Shown: positions 34,801-49,100 of the stretch, one piece after another
How positions within the stretch are numbered: position 1 is the first letter of the stretch
How the letters are laid out: the number at the start of each line of letters is the position of its first letter
DNA from: Acridotheres tristis
Lineage: Eukaryota; Chordata; Aves; Passeriformes; Sturnidae
NCBI GenBank assembly: GCA_037013685.1
Contig: CM072886.1
Coordinates: forward strand, 60,318,933 to 60,382,932
DNA length: 64,000 nt
Direction: 5' to 3'
Notes under the pieces: model-generated
Databases searched by the model: none
Told to the model about the DNA's origin: nothing
The model's input: the letters and a program-made list of their open reading frames with translations, nothing else
Position numbers and translations under genes: made by a program

Positions 34801-37800
34801 CAGGCATGTGCTTTTCAGTTCTTTGACTAAAATGCCAATTTTGCACTTATTAACCTCCCTCTCCAACCACTCTAGACCACAACATTACAGATTGAAGTTC
34901 ACACATATATGTAAGGAGGTTTGAGTTCTAATTTTACATATGTACTCCCATGTGAAAAAGGGTGGAGTGTTATGAGGAATATAGGCATGATTTAGTGTCA
35001 CTGTGTATGAACAGGCAAACTGTGAGTACTGTATGGATGACCTTTATGCAAGGTGAGAATTCATTAGGGCTAGCAGCCATGATTTTCAGAAAAAGCATCA
35101 CAGTGTTGCTGTTAAGATTATTAGCTTCTTTAGATATTTGTCAGTGTGGATAAACCAAAAAACCTCATGTCATTTGGCATAGTAGCAAATTCCAGTGACT
35201 GTACTTAGCAGAAACTAAAGGAGATAACCCCAAATCATGTGATACCCTTGCATGCCTCTGCATCATGTTCTGTGACGATAGAGTGTTTTTCTTTAAATCT
35301 TTGCATGTAAGACTGTAAATTCAGAAGAAGGATTTGTATACTGAACACCAGATTTAAATACTTAAAGCTGCACAAAATGATTTCACTAATGCATGGATCA
35401 ACCTACTGACAGGTTGCAGAACTCTTGCTTGCTCTACCTGGTGCAGGTCTTAATTGTCTCAGCGTGCTAATCAGTAACAGCAATATGGGAAATGCCTGAC
35501 AGCCTGGAATCAGCAGTGATTTTTCATTGAGAAAATCATCTTGGCATTTTGCAGTAGTTATAAATCTACTGCGTGTATATGTATATACGATGCTATAGCT
35601 TCTGCTTTTTATACAGATAAAATACATTTTATACAGATGTATTACTGATTTTAGACTCCAGGTTGTTTTCTGTCATTCAGTTCAGGGAATTATTGCTTAT
35701 GTATATATGCAGCTGTGGAAGAGAAGCAGTGCTCAACAGTTATGAGGATAGAGTCTAAAATGAGTCACACTGGAATTTGACTATTTCTTATTGCAACTTG
35801 TCAAAACATTGGATTGTAATACAAAGATTGCAGGAATACTTTCTGCACATGTAGAATGTGTTTTTCCTTTTGTTAATTTTCAAAGAAGTAGAATTAGAAA
35901 ATATGGACACAGTCATCTTAATTTTTTCTTTTGATCAGAAAATGTAATATTTTGTTCAAGCATTTTAATAGAACAATTATTCTTTAGTTTTTAAATAAAA
36001 ATTTCAAGTGAATAACTGCTTGTGACAGGTGCGTTTTGAACAGTCAAAGAGAATTAAGTCCTTTTCTACTACATCATATAACAGTGTCAGTCAAAGATTT
36101 CTTTATCTATCATCTTTAGGCATCACAGATTTCTTTTGGAGTGACCATTCCTAAAAGTAAAGGAAAGTAATAATACCAAAATACCTTTTTTTTTTTTTTT
36201 TTTTTTTCCTGAGGTTGGTTATTGTCTGCTGGGATAATTGATGCTTCTTCACCTTGAACTACCCTGAAATTGCTGGCTCACTTCTTGTTCTTGAAGAGCA
36301 TGGACATGAGAACTTTTGACCTAGATTAGATTTTGAAGTAATGATCTTGAAGTACAGGACCAATACTGGGGTGCCATTCTGCTGTTATTTTTGCTGTGAT
36401 TCACATCTAAAATACTAAACAGTGTTCTCCAGTTCTTTTCCTCCCATGCCTGTCATTAACAGTGTACAAAGGTTTAGTGCAATCTCCTTTAATAACAGGA
36501 ATAGAAAAAGGAAGAAATAGCTACACGCTTATTAGAAACAAAATCAATTATTACTTTTAAAAACTACCTGCTTTCAATTAAGCAGGAAATTATCTAACCG
36601 GTTACTTAATTTGCTCTGGCTGGCAGTCTCTCAACTGCTTTATGCTGAGTGGAGCATGAAATTAAATATGTAACAACTATCCTAATGGTTATGTTTTTAG
36701 AAAACCAGCATTTAGAAATGTTATTTTGCATAGTTTCAAGAGAAATAATGACACAAAAATAAATTACTACTGCTTCAATGCATTTGATATTTAAAAGAAA
36801 GATATTACTTAATTGTTGATTCTCTTATTCTGATTAATAACAAAACAATCTTTGGTTTGAGTGATGCAGATGTATACTTGGGAACTGGGTTATTTGTTTA
36901 GGTGGTCGTCTTCCCCCCTGCTTTCAGATTGTGTGTCGTGGGGGAAATCATTGCTGTTCGTCTCTTGCTGCTTCAAGTGTTAAGATCCCCCCCCCCATGA
37001 GGAATAGTTCTCTGTGCAATGTGCCTTTTGGTAAATTTTTTGTTGGAATCTTCAAGAGATTTTTAAGTTTTCTGTTTGGTGCTATTTGCTGGATCATTCT
37101 CATGATACAGCTTCTGTATTCCAATTGAAATCCATGTTTTTTTATTGCTTAAGAGTAATTTTCCATTTCAGAGGAAATCCCTTGGCATTCAATACTGGCT
37201 CACATAAGTGCCTTTTAGAGAAAAACAACTGGGAACCTGATGCAGAACGCTTCTGATTGTGTGTTAGCAGAGAGGTGAAACCAATGGTCCAAGATTAGGT
37301 GTGTCGAAGTGCTTGAATCATCCAGTCTTTTGTGTATATTAGCATCAGCCCACCATCCCTCTCCCTGGCCCCAAAATTTCATGAGCATTTACAATGGCAG
37401 AATGATCCACAGATTTGCACCATGTAAACTTGGCTATGCTTCCATCCAGGAAATTATATTTAGATTTGAATTTAATGCCTTTGATTTGATTGATTTTGTG
37501 ACACAAATCCACAGGCTTCATTATATTTATCACTGTATTTATCACTTTCAATTTTATTTAGATTTGACAATAGAGAAAAAATTTCTACTATAATCCTAAA
37601 TTAGAATGAGTGGTTTTTAAACTATATCAAACAGCGACATGGATCATGGAGGTTTTTCTTTTTTAACAACATTTAATAAAAACAATTCTAGTGCTGTAAT
37701 TTTTTAATTGGGGAGGCAGTAACTCACCACATTCCCCAATAACCAGATATAGACTATTTTGTTCTTCAGTTGTGTTTTAATGCTATCTGGCTTACAAAGA

Positions 37801-39292
37801 AAATGTGGCATTTTGTAGATTCTCTAATGGACACATTTCTGTTCTCTAAAAAATTGTGAATTTGAGCCTCCAAAGCAGTGAAATTGTTGGTCTTTCCTTT
37901 GAATCTTGACTCAGACATTCATTGTCTGCTGTAGCTTTTGAAAAAGCTTTGAAATTTGGTAGAAAGTGGCGGTTCTTCCACAAAGTAATCCCACTCTTAG
38001 ATTGCAGGAGTGATGGTTGTGATAACAACTGCCTGCATCTTAGGAAAATTACTTGGTATTGTTAGTTGGCCATTAGTCTGCCAGGCCATTATGTTCTGTT
38101 TCTTGAATGTGGTGCACTTTTGAAATTGTCCCAAATAACAAAAAACAATAAAAATAGGCCCTGATTAAGTTGAATTGGAATTAAAAAAAATTTCTGTTTT
38201 TTCGTTCGTGTTTAGGTCACTTTACCCCTCTCTGTCATGTGACTGAGAAGCTGTCTCCAATTCCTTAACAATCTAAAATGACTTTGGTTTTCTAGCAACA
38301 ACCTGATGAAGAAAGTGCCAAAAAACCCCAACCTGAGGAAATGACCTAGGACATTTGAAGTACTTCGATCAGCATGCCTGTATGTCACCCCAATTTTCTC
38401 ATAATTCTCCAAGCACAATCTTGGGGAAAAGTCACCTTTCCACATTCCTGTCTTTGGCACCAATTTTCTTTCACCGTAGCCTGCAATGAGAATCACTGAG
38501 CTGAAAACCAGCCTGCTCCCCCTCAGTGATGCCTTCCCTGGAAGTTGATGGTGTCCTGTCAGCAGCTCAGCCAGACAGAACCACCGGCGCCATCTTCATT
38601 AGGGGAAAAGCTAATATAAACAAATAAAGGCGTTAGTGGAGATAGCAGAGTGAGGGGATTACTGAAAAATGCCTTGCAGAGTCAGTTGGTATGCCTTTAG
38701 TTTTAAAAATATATAAATGTTATATGAATCTCAAATCCGCTTTTATTTACATAAAATATTTATACACCAAGCAAGACAATTTCACAACTTTAAAATGTAT
38801 TTTCCTGTTAGATTAATCTTTTCATATGCTAACAACATTACAAGTAAACATTTTCATACTCTCCTCTACATGAATGTGGCTAAAAGCTTCCTTGTTATTT
38901 TATAGTTACAGCATTTCAAATGTATCTTTTTTTGACGTGGTTAGGCAGCCTGCCAGTTTTACCACTAAATTATAGCAGAGAAAACACTCAGTAGAATTTG
39001 ATTAGATTTCTTCCTTCTCCCCATGAGTAAGGCGAGGCAAATTTATGTTCAAAATGCAAGCTGGGTTCTGAAGGATTGAATATAGATCTGTATTTGTAGT
39101 GTTAAAAATGCAGGCGAGTTTTGTAGTGGAAAATAGATATTGTTTATAGTGCTGCTTTATATTACTGTTGCATTTTGTTTTGTCACTATCTGTAGAATGA
39201 TAGAAAAATATTAGGCAATACCAAATCTAAGATTTATATTTCAGAGAATTAGAGATTAATCTTATCTTTGCTGCTAGTAAACAATTATAGTA
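31823..39292. other. Intergenic, no gene recognised; candidate conserved block at 36540-36860
   Basis: Unique AT-rich DNA. Small repeats are a GGTT/GCTT run at 34105-34130 and T22 at 36186-36207. A run of eight or more C occurs near 36988. The stretch 36540-36860 is dense in ATTA/TAAT cores and free of visible repeats. Confidence 0.5.
36186..36207 (+). repeat. T22 homopolymer
   Basis: An uninterrupted run of 22 T. It could be a retroposon tail on the minus strand, but I recognise no element body beside it. Confidence 0.9.
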
Positions 39293-40107
39293 ATAGAATC
39301 ATAGAATGGCTCAGGTTGGAAGGGACCTTAAAGATCATCTAGGTCCAACCCCCCTTCCATGAGCAAGGACACCTTTCATTACACGAGGTTGCTCAGATCC
39401 CATCCAACCTGGCCTTGAACACTTCCAGGGATGGGACGCCCATGACTTTCTAAGCAACCTATTCCAGTGCCTCATTCTCTACAGAATTTTTTCCTAATAT
39501 CTAATCTAAACCTACTCTCCTTCAGTTTGAATCAATTCTCCATTGTTCTGCCACTACATGCTTTTGTAAAAAGTCTCTTTCCTGTAGCCCCCCTTCAGGT
39601 ATTGGAAGGGCACAATTAGGTCACACCAAGGCTTTCTCTTCTCCAGGCTGAACAAACCCAAACTTCCCAGCCTTTCCTCCTAGGAGAGGAGCTCCATACG
39701 TGTGATCATCTGGGTGGCCTCCTCTGGACTCGCTCCAGTGGGTCAGTGTTGTTCCTGTGCTGGGACCCCAGAGCTGCATGCAATGGGTCCAGCAGAGGGT
39801 CAGAATCCCCTCCCTCTCCCTGCTGGCCACTCTGCTTTAGATGCAGCCCAGGATACAATTGGCCACCTGGGCTGTGAGTGCACACCGCTGGGTCATGTCT
39901 GGCCTCTTATCCTCCAAGTCCTTCTTGGCAGAGCTGCTCTCAATCCATTCATCTCCCAGGCTATACTGATAATGGGGATTGCCCCAATCCATATGTGGCA
40001 CCTTCCACTCCATCTTGTTAAATTTCATGAGTTTCCTATGGGCCTACTCCTTGAGCTTGTCTGGAACCCTCTGGATGACATCCCATCCTTCAGATGTGGT
40101 GTACCAA
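39293..40107 (-). mobile_element. CR1 LINE, 3' portion, inverted
   Basis: On the plus strand the element starts with the reverse of the CR1 tail, ATAGAATCATAGAATGG, then GGTTGGAAGGGACCTTAAAG, CCATCCAACCTGGCCTTGAA, CTTCTCTTCTCCAGGCTGAA and ATGCAGCCCAGGATACAATT. It runs on into diverged sequence from the end of ORF2 up to about 40107. The left edge is clear and the right edge is approximate. The sense strand is minus. Numerous substitutions and stops make it inactive. Confidence 0.95.
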
Positions 40108-43100
40108 TGAAGACTGGATTAATCTCAACCAGTTTCAAACATTTACCCAAGGGATCCAATTTAGGTGCACGTTATCTGTAGACTGTACTTCTAAGGAGAA
40201 AGGCTGCATTTAACTGACCTGTGAGTATGTCGTGGGGCAATGTGCAAGCCATAAGATAGATTTGTTTAAATCAAAGGTCTAGTTGAAGCAGGTTGTGCTG
40301 CCTCCTCACCAAGAAGGTCAGGTTTCCTTCTTGCAGTAGTCAGGGCAGAATGGCAGAACAAGTCATATGTGCCTGATTCTGACCTGATACAGAGTTGGAA
40401 CATGGGATAAGGCAGCATCTGAAACTGGCAGTTAGGACTCATTCCCGGGTACACAGACCATTCATTGTCCAAAGATCTTCAGTGGGCTGAACTGCCTCAG
40501 TGTCTGTCTTCTCCCATGAACTACAGGAAGACTTATTTTCTAGACCTTATTTTTTGTCTTAGCATTCCAGCTGCTAACTTGAATTCCTAGGTTGGCTGGT
40601 TTGTGAATTACGAATGACAGTGACCAAAACGTTTTCAACAGATGTTTCTGAAGGATATATCCAGTGTTTCCTTATGATATGTTTGATAGAAAACTACATG
40701 AACAATTAGCTCATGAGTGTGAATTATCATTATAATGACATGAAAACAAACTTCTTTATATTAAAACTGTTATTCAGTAGTACTGTTTTCATAATGTACT
40801 TATATCCTTTAAGGACAGGAGAGACCATTGTGAGCCACTGTAACATATACCAAGAAATTTTAGTCATTAGTCTCTGCAGAAGCCCATTCTGGTGATTAGT
40901 TGAGTTTAAGTATGTATTTTACAAAAAATTGTGCAAAGGCTTAAGATGGATATAACTGCTTATTTAATCCCCATTCTAAGAGGCAAGAAAAATAGCAGTA
41001 TAGGAGTCCCTTGTATGCTGTAAATCTTTTAGAGGAACAGAAGCATTCAGAATCTGACATTATAAATCCAGCACATTCACCAATGATCTTTAAAAATGTA
41101 CACTTGTTGCTGCTTACAGTGTATGTTTTTGGTATTAAAGTGAACTGACATATGTATTCATAGTTCCCTCACCTACTTCCAGGCAAAGGAATTAAATCAG
41201 TAACTTTAATGAGTATAATTTCGTTAACTACCGCATATAGATATGACATTAAACAAATCTTTAAATTTTTCTTTGTGTGAGAATGTACCTAATAATTAAC
41301 AAAATTCAATAAATGTGATTGTGATATATCTGATTCATTTAATTAAGGAAAAACATTCTGGAAAACATGGGCAATTGATGTAAAGATGTTTCATCAGAAT
41401 TAGCTTGGCTCTTAGGTTAAAAGAAACTAATGTAGGAGGAAGAGAGCTGCTATTGTATTTTTTTTTAAATAAACCCCATGAAAATCTTTGGATTTTCAAT
41501 TTTAAAAATATTTAAAGATTTGTTTTAGAAAATATTCAGCAATACATCAGTTGACTGTGCAAGTGGTAAAAACAGTGAGTCAATAAGCTACACTAGCTTA
41601 ATTATCCTTAGCAGAGAGGTAGTGTATATAGCACAGCATGGATTACTTATTCATACATTGTAAACAGCTTTCATGACAATGGACTGATTCAAAGCCTGTT
41701 GGCATCAGCCAGTGCACTCCTACATTTATCATCAACTTCCATTCCAACTTGGAGCCTGATCCAAAGCCTACTGAAGCAGATGAAAAAGTTGTTACAGCTG
41801 AGGTGGTATAACCTAAACAAGCTGTTCCGGAATTTGATATACTACCTCTTTGAACAATCTTTTTCTTGATTCTTCTGTTATTTTTGACTGCAACCACGTC
41901 TTAGGAGAACTTTTATTGAACAAATGTTCACTTTTGTATCTAACTCTCTAAAGGGATGTTATTCTACCGAATGTTCAAAATGTGTCCTGCCCATAACTAT
42001 GAAAAATATGACATTGTCAGAAGGACCGCAAAAAGTGTTGTATATGTTTGTAGATAATTATATTTAAGTAGGGTAGCAGAACATTAATTTAATTTATGAT
42101 TTGTATACAAATACAAGATGTAATTGATTTAATTTATATCACCATGGATCATTGGTAAATGTGACCTAGAAAGATCTATATTTTGATCTGAAGATTAATG
42201 TGACCTTATTCCCTTTAAAAAAAGCATGATAGTAATCAAGAGCTTGTAGCCTTTGGGGCTTGAGGTATTGTCTGTTTCCTAAAGATTTTAAGCATTTATT
42301 GACAATGATCTTCTAGGTGTTCATAGGATGAAAGTCACAATTTCTTTTACCTATAAGAGTTTTCTCAGACACAAGGACATGATTTGTTGATCCCTTTAAG
42401 AAATGTCAGTTCCCCACAAGCCTCACAACAGGGATAGTTCAAATAAACTGGAAAGGGAAAGAATGAAAAGGAAAAGTAAATTTTTCTTTGCTGTTTCTGT
42501 GAGGTTGATACAAAATGACACTGCAGAGCATGTAGGATTTCTCACTGAAGATGCAGTCAAGATAGATGATCTTCAGATCATTCAGTAGTGTATTTGTGTG
42601 TCATCTTTCAGAGTGGGGGAACTAATCAGGTCTGGATTAAAGCATGTTACTTATATGTGTCCTGATTCGTAGCCACGTTCTCCGAAATTTCAAATCTGGG
42701 GTGCAAATAGTAAAGAAAGACTAAGTAATTTTGTCCAATGGATGTCGTATCACACAAATTCCACCTCCCTTCTTCAGCTAAATCCATTTCCACTACAGTC
42801 TTTCTCTACAATAGAATTCAAACATAAAGTCTGTGTTCTAACTTTTATATTAGCTCCAAGCACAAAATCCCTGATTATCCTCTGCTAACATATGGGTTTT
42901 AGACTGGACCAAACCACAGTTTCAGTGGGTGGGGAAAAGCAGGGGCAGGGATGGGCTGGATCTCCTTTGAGCTGTGCATTTCCCAAAGTAAAGCAGAGTG
43001 CTCCAGCCCTGTGATTCTGTGCTTCCACAGGCCTCTTGGGTGTAGTGTCGTGGTCTGACTATGGGGCTTTTACTTCTCAGGCCATAATTTAATAACATTT

Positions 43101-46100
43101 GCTTGATACTTTCTTGCTTAAAATCAGCAGTAATAAGAGCACTAGCCCCATCATGCTCTAGAGCTGCAAAGAAAAGAGCCCTCAGTAGTCTAATAGCAGT
43201 GGGATTGCAAACAGCTTTGTGTAATTTCACAAAGCATACAAGCTATAAATATTATGTTTATTCTAAAGAAGAAATGTGAAATGCAGACAGCAGATAAAAT
43301 GTTTATTTTCTTACTGTCACATGAGTTTCTTCATCCTTTTGTGACCTCAGTGTGGTAACATCTAGATAGTTTGTTCTAAAGCACAGGACATACTGTGTGA
43401 AGAGGCAGCAACAGAAGTACTCACACCACACCAAGATGTTGATCATCTCTTGCTACTTATGATTAAACAATAAGGAGAGAGGTACAGGGTATTTCCTGGG
43501 GATTAATAACTGATAGGGAGGAGTTAATGGCCTGAGGTGCAGCTGAGGGCCATTAACCCCAGCTGGTCATCAATCCTCATTAAAAACCTCTGCAACGCAG
43601 TTCACCAAACACGGTGAAGGGCAAACCAATGCTTTAAGCACCTTGGTGGTTCCCCTCTCTGTTGTGTCCTTAAATTAGTTCTGATTTAATTTCTCTTACT
43701 TCCTGGGGTAGATGGTGCTTTTCTTACAGTAGCAGAAGTTCTAGTTAGCAACGGGTTTGTCTCGCCAGTAGTTGTGTGAAAACTGTGGAGTTCAGACCTT
43801 TGTGTGCAAGTGGGAGTCCTCACTGCAACAGATTACAGGGTGTTTTAGAAATTCCAGCATTAAGTTACGTGAAAAAAGAAAGTAAGTAATAAATTCCATA
43901 AAAGATTGATTTGTGAAATCCAAGTTTGCTTTTTAATAATGTAGTATAACCTTTTCTGTTATAATAACAGGAATTTTTAAGGAAGAGGCCCATGTTTCTT
44001 CCAGTTTCGAAACCGTTAAACTTTATTTTACTGTGTTTCAAAAAATGTTTCTTTTTTTTTTTGGTAGCATTTGATACACAAACCACCTCCTAATTCTGCA
44101 AAAAAGCCAAGTGTTGTAAACACATTTCATATTAGATGGTAAGTATTGGAATATGTGTCTTTTATGATGGATTTGGAGTTTCCTTAGGTTTTGAAATGGA
44201 TATATTCAGTGTTGTGCTGGATATATCTAGAAAGTTAATCTTCTTGTAAGGGATGCCAATGGTTAGTGTGGTATTTAGAGCATACTGATTTTGTAGTTAT
44301 GCTATTGCTCTATGTAGTTATTTCAAATTAAGATGGTGGTAATAAAATTTGAAGCTATGACAAAAGTCCTGAGAATGCTTTTGGAAACTGGTAAAATCCT
44401 GAAGCCTCTTTTCCAGGCTCTAGCAACGACTTCTCATAGTAGCAGTACAATACTTGAGTAACATTGGAGAGCTCAGCTGGCCTAACTCAGGGGTAGACGA
44501 TTGTCTGTGTAATTTGTAGCTGTCTGTCTGAGAATCACTAGAAAGGTCTCTGTAGCCCTTACCATTTTATAGAGATACTATCAAATGCGATAGGCAGACT
44601 TTTGGGGACAGGAGGCACATAATGGAACAAAAGGATATAATCTGGCAGCAACACTATGAAACCAATGAAAATTTTTTTCTTTGATCATAGTGAGAGCAGA
44701 ATTAGTGTTTCGACTCCATTTAGGAGTGTATGATTTTGCCCTACAGCTGCTGATGAGCTCTGCACCCTGTGCCTAGGCTTTTGAAAGCAGAAGCCGTCTT
44801 GTTCTGGGTCTACACAAATACCTGAGAGGTTAGTGACCTGAATGGTTGAAAGGAGGAGAGCACAGGGCACCCCAATTTAAGAAGTACTGTTTGTGTTACA
44901 CCCTCTTCTGATGCTGTAGAAAACAAACCAGTCCCATTTGCAGAGAATGGGGAGCTGGTGAAGAATGCTGCTGGGTACCACCACCTTGAACAGCTCATCT
45001 CAGTCTGACACAGGGAAAGGGATCTGTGCTGTTTCCATGTATCGCCAGGAACTTGGAAATGCAAGTAGTGGGAACTGTGCAGGAGAGACTTGGATCAAAG
45101 CAGCAGTTCTTTGAATGTAGTTATGGAAGGTATATCTCAATAGCGCCTTGTTTTTTAATCAGACGACTTAAATATGTATGGTGACTGCAGTAAGCCTACT
45201 TCCCCTTCCTATATAGAAAGGCATACCTTCACATGTTGCAGGACTTCTCTGTCACTACTCATCTGAGTGAAGATAGGCATTCACAGGCTTATTTGGAGAA
45301 TCGTCCTCCCGAAATACAGACTGATGGAGACTCCTGTTTGATGGAAAGGTTGAAAACCTTACTTGGGTCCTTATATTCTGCATAACAACAGCATAAGAGA
45401 AAGTCTTCTATGTTAAGTCTCTGCATCTGAGACTTGAGGAGGATTCTTAACTGGTCCAAGAGTATTTTGAAAGGAATTTCAGAAGAAAAAGATGCTTTGT
45501 AAAAGAAGTTTAAAGAGAAGCTCTTATCTTGTACAGTCAAGAGTAGTTCACTGTCTACAGTTTTGCTTATGGGAGGCTTCTGAATGCTGTTTTACTGTAT
45601 GGGATGATTTGGACTTCCTTACTAATTTTGAATTCAGATAACTGCCCCAACACCAGTTCCTTTTCCTATACTCTGTTCTTATGGCTGTAAGTCTTACAGT
45701 GGCTTGTATTTTCAATTTCAGGTATCAAGAATAGAATCTCGTTTATAGGATCTGCAAGTACTGAACCAGCAAACTTGCTTTAAGTGTACATTTTGAGACT
45801 AACTTACTCTGTAGCAGTTTTAGCACAAACCAGTTTGCTGTGTAAGGCAAAATATTTGCATTTCTGTGACTTCTGCACACCATGTAAAATCTGCTACTTT
45901 TCACATTTCAAATGCTTTCTTCTGATTTATGGGACGAAGAATAAAACTTAAAAGATACAGGCTCTAGGGTGTGCATTGGTGGTCCATTCCTCCATGCATG
46001 TTTCATATAAAGAACATCCTTGCTTGTTCTCTGGGTGCTGTAGAGAAGGCACTATCTGTTGAAGGGAGCCAAGTGTGGCACTTTATTGCGCTGGGAGTCA

Positions 46101-49100
46101 TGATTGCTCAGCTGTGAGATTGCTTCCTGGAAATCTGTAGCAGAGAATCAAGCACAGTGCAGCAGAAGCCACATATGAATGTGGTAAGTGAATAGCTGTG
46201 TTTGTGCATAGGGAATAGCTGAGGAACTTGGGGAACAGTAGTGTCCTTTTGAGCATGACTGGCCGGTTGAGGACATAGCAGTTAAATTGCTCTGAGAAGC
46301 CAGCTGACAGATGTCAGTGTGGGTAAGGGTAAATAATGCGAGTCAGAGGTGGGAGGTTTCAAGGAAGAAGCAAAGAGACATCAGAGTTGTCCAAACATAG
46401 TGGTCAACAAAAAAATTAAATCCCTTTTCTCTAAGTCCTTTGGCATCCCTGTCCCAGTTAGAAAGTCCTGTGAGAGACTACTTCATGCCTTTTCTTCACT
46501 TATCATTTATCATCACATGTTCTAGGAAACTAACCTTCCCTGGTTTGATGTGACAAGTCTGTAGCCTTTGGCCTTTTTTGTATTCTTCAAAAAGGCCTTC
46601 ACCTCAGTTGATGTCTCAGAAATTTATTTATGACTCTGCAGTGATACGGGTTTCTTTTTTTCCTTTTGCTGAATGCCAGTGACCATGCTGTAAAATCATT
46701 TTAAGGCCAAGATGTTAATGTTTTTGTGTTGCTGTTCACTTTTTACAACGGCTACTCACCAACTCATGTTTTTTCTCTCTTTCCTCCTAAATCTCTGGCT
46801 TGAAAGAGAGGGTATTTTTCTTGGCTCATGGTTTAACACCTTCTGTGTTTTCCTGATCAACTGGCCTTGCGTGTTTATTTTAAGTATGAAGTTTCAGTGT
46901 TTTTATATTCATCCTGTTTTAGACTGGTCATGGACTTGCTGCAAAGCTTTTAAAAAAACCAGAACTGTTTAGTCTTTCTAACCTTGGCCTCCATATATGA
47001 AATGGATGTGCTGAGTCTTCTGTCCTGTGTATTTCCTTCTGTATAATATAGGTTTTTCTGCCTCTGTCTTCATCTTGCCCTTCAGATTCTCAGCGTAAAA
47101 TGTTGCCATTGTTATGGATTTCTGCTGTGTGATTATGGAGTGGTTTATTTTTATTTCTCAGCTGTACCTTTCAAGAAAGGAGAAGTTAAAGAATTTTGGT
47201 AGGCTAGTGGTACACTTGTGCTGCTTTGGCACTGCAATGCAGGAACTCTGATTTCAGTGGCAATACTCTAGATTTATGCTTATTGTAATGAGAAACCCAA
47301 TCAATGTCTTTTTCTAGCTAAGTATTTCAACATGATATTTCAGTAGCCTAGACAATATAATTACTTGCAATAGTAGAAATCAGCTCTCTTTGCATATATG
47401 TGGTTCTGCTATACTTTACATAGTTGCAAAACTATTTTTATATCCCATTAAGTCAAAATATTCTTCAGAGGTTGGAATGATTCCCTATGCTTCCAGCTTT
47501 CACAATAATGTATTGTATTGAGAATCTTAGTAAGAATATGATTAATGGTTGAAAGATGCTGGATTTCTTATAATTCCCAAGTAACTGTTGAATGTTGCTC
47601 TTGTTGTTCCTTGTTTCACATCTGTGTGAAATAACCAGTTTTACACCTGAAAGCTTTGGCTGGAACTTAGTTGAACAGAGCATTTGAAGCTCAGCTCAAT
47701 TCTTGGTTATTTGTTGGAAAACTTTCTACTAGCAAAAGTTAGCAAAAGTTTTCTGTCTTTTCTAATCAGCCTAGTGGATCAATGTGCAGAAAATGACATG
47801 CTGAGCCAAGATGCCGCTGAGTGTGGACAAATATTTAGAGATAAACAGAAGAAACTGGATGTGTTCAGAAGAATGTCACCTTCTTAAGCCTGGAATGTTT
47901 TCTTTGCAACATTTTTAGAGCAGTGAGATTTCCGTTGAGCGGGATCTGAGATAGGATTGAAGTGAACTCTTGTGGTGTTAAGGTCAGAATTGTCCACTTC
48001 TTAGCTCTGCCTTTGAGCTGAGTATCTTGAAAGCCTTGCATCATCAGTCTTGTGGCACTCTGCTTGTCAGGATTCCAGATTGTGTCGTGGTGCAGCAAAC
48101 CTGCTAAGCAGGCTCTCTTGGGAATAGCAAATTTTACAGAGCTCTTAGATTGGATAGGTCAACTAGAATTTTTGTGTTTTATTCTCCCATGCCAGGAACC
48201 AGATTGGGTTTCACATGCGTTTGGTCTTGTCTCTGTAGAAGAGACCTTGGAGATCTCAGAGGCAATATTTAAGGAATGGAAAACCTGGGAAGAGTTTCCA
48301 AGGTCAGTAATTCTAATGCCTAATGGGGCTGATTGAAAGCTGTAGATACAGGGAGCCTATGTACCTGATCAAGAAAACTGAGGCTATCTCTTAATATAGT
48401 AGCAAATACTTAAGGAGGAGAAGGAAAATTAGGAAGGCTTAATTTCACTGAGATAGTGGAGTGCAGGAAGTCTTCCCTGGGCAATATGATTGAGTCTCTC
48501 TTTACATTTCTAGTTTGTATATAGGCTAATACTTCTGTATTTTAGTCTCTCTTGTCCTGGAGGCTAGCATTTCCATCCTCAATGGGAACCCCTGCTTTTC
48601 TGTAACCTTAGGTGCAACCCAATGTCTTAATATGTTGCACATAAAACAATTCCCACCCCCACCAAGTTTCTGTAGGGATGCTGACTTTGCAGAAATTCTT
48701 TCTTGTTGCTTTTGTGGCACTTAAGGTATAATTTTACTATTTCTTTGACATGTGGATAGAGAATGCATCTGATATGTATGGCAGGAAATTTCAGTAGATA
48801 CCTATGGGATAACATTACTGTGATGCATTTTAAACGATTACAGCTGTTGGAGGTGGGGGCAGTTCCTGCTGAGAGAAATGGAAAAACTTCTTGGTATGAT
48901 TCGATAATAGGTGTAGGAAAAGATGTATTTTTTTTTTTAATCAAACTTGCAGAATAGAGACAGGATTGCTGTATGTATTGCAGCATGTAGCTTAAAAAAG
49001 AAAAAAAAAATAGTCTCATTCCTTTACTGTTTCTGGGGGGCTAAGGGAGTAAATGACCTTCAGCTTTATGCAAATGAAAAGATTGAAGTTTGTAGATGAT

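Noticed and set aside
43430..43830. Possible LTR with TATA-like CATTAAAAACC and a hairpin
   Set aside because: I could not find TG...CA ends, a target duplication or a recognised LTR family; left as unique sequence.
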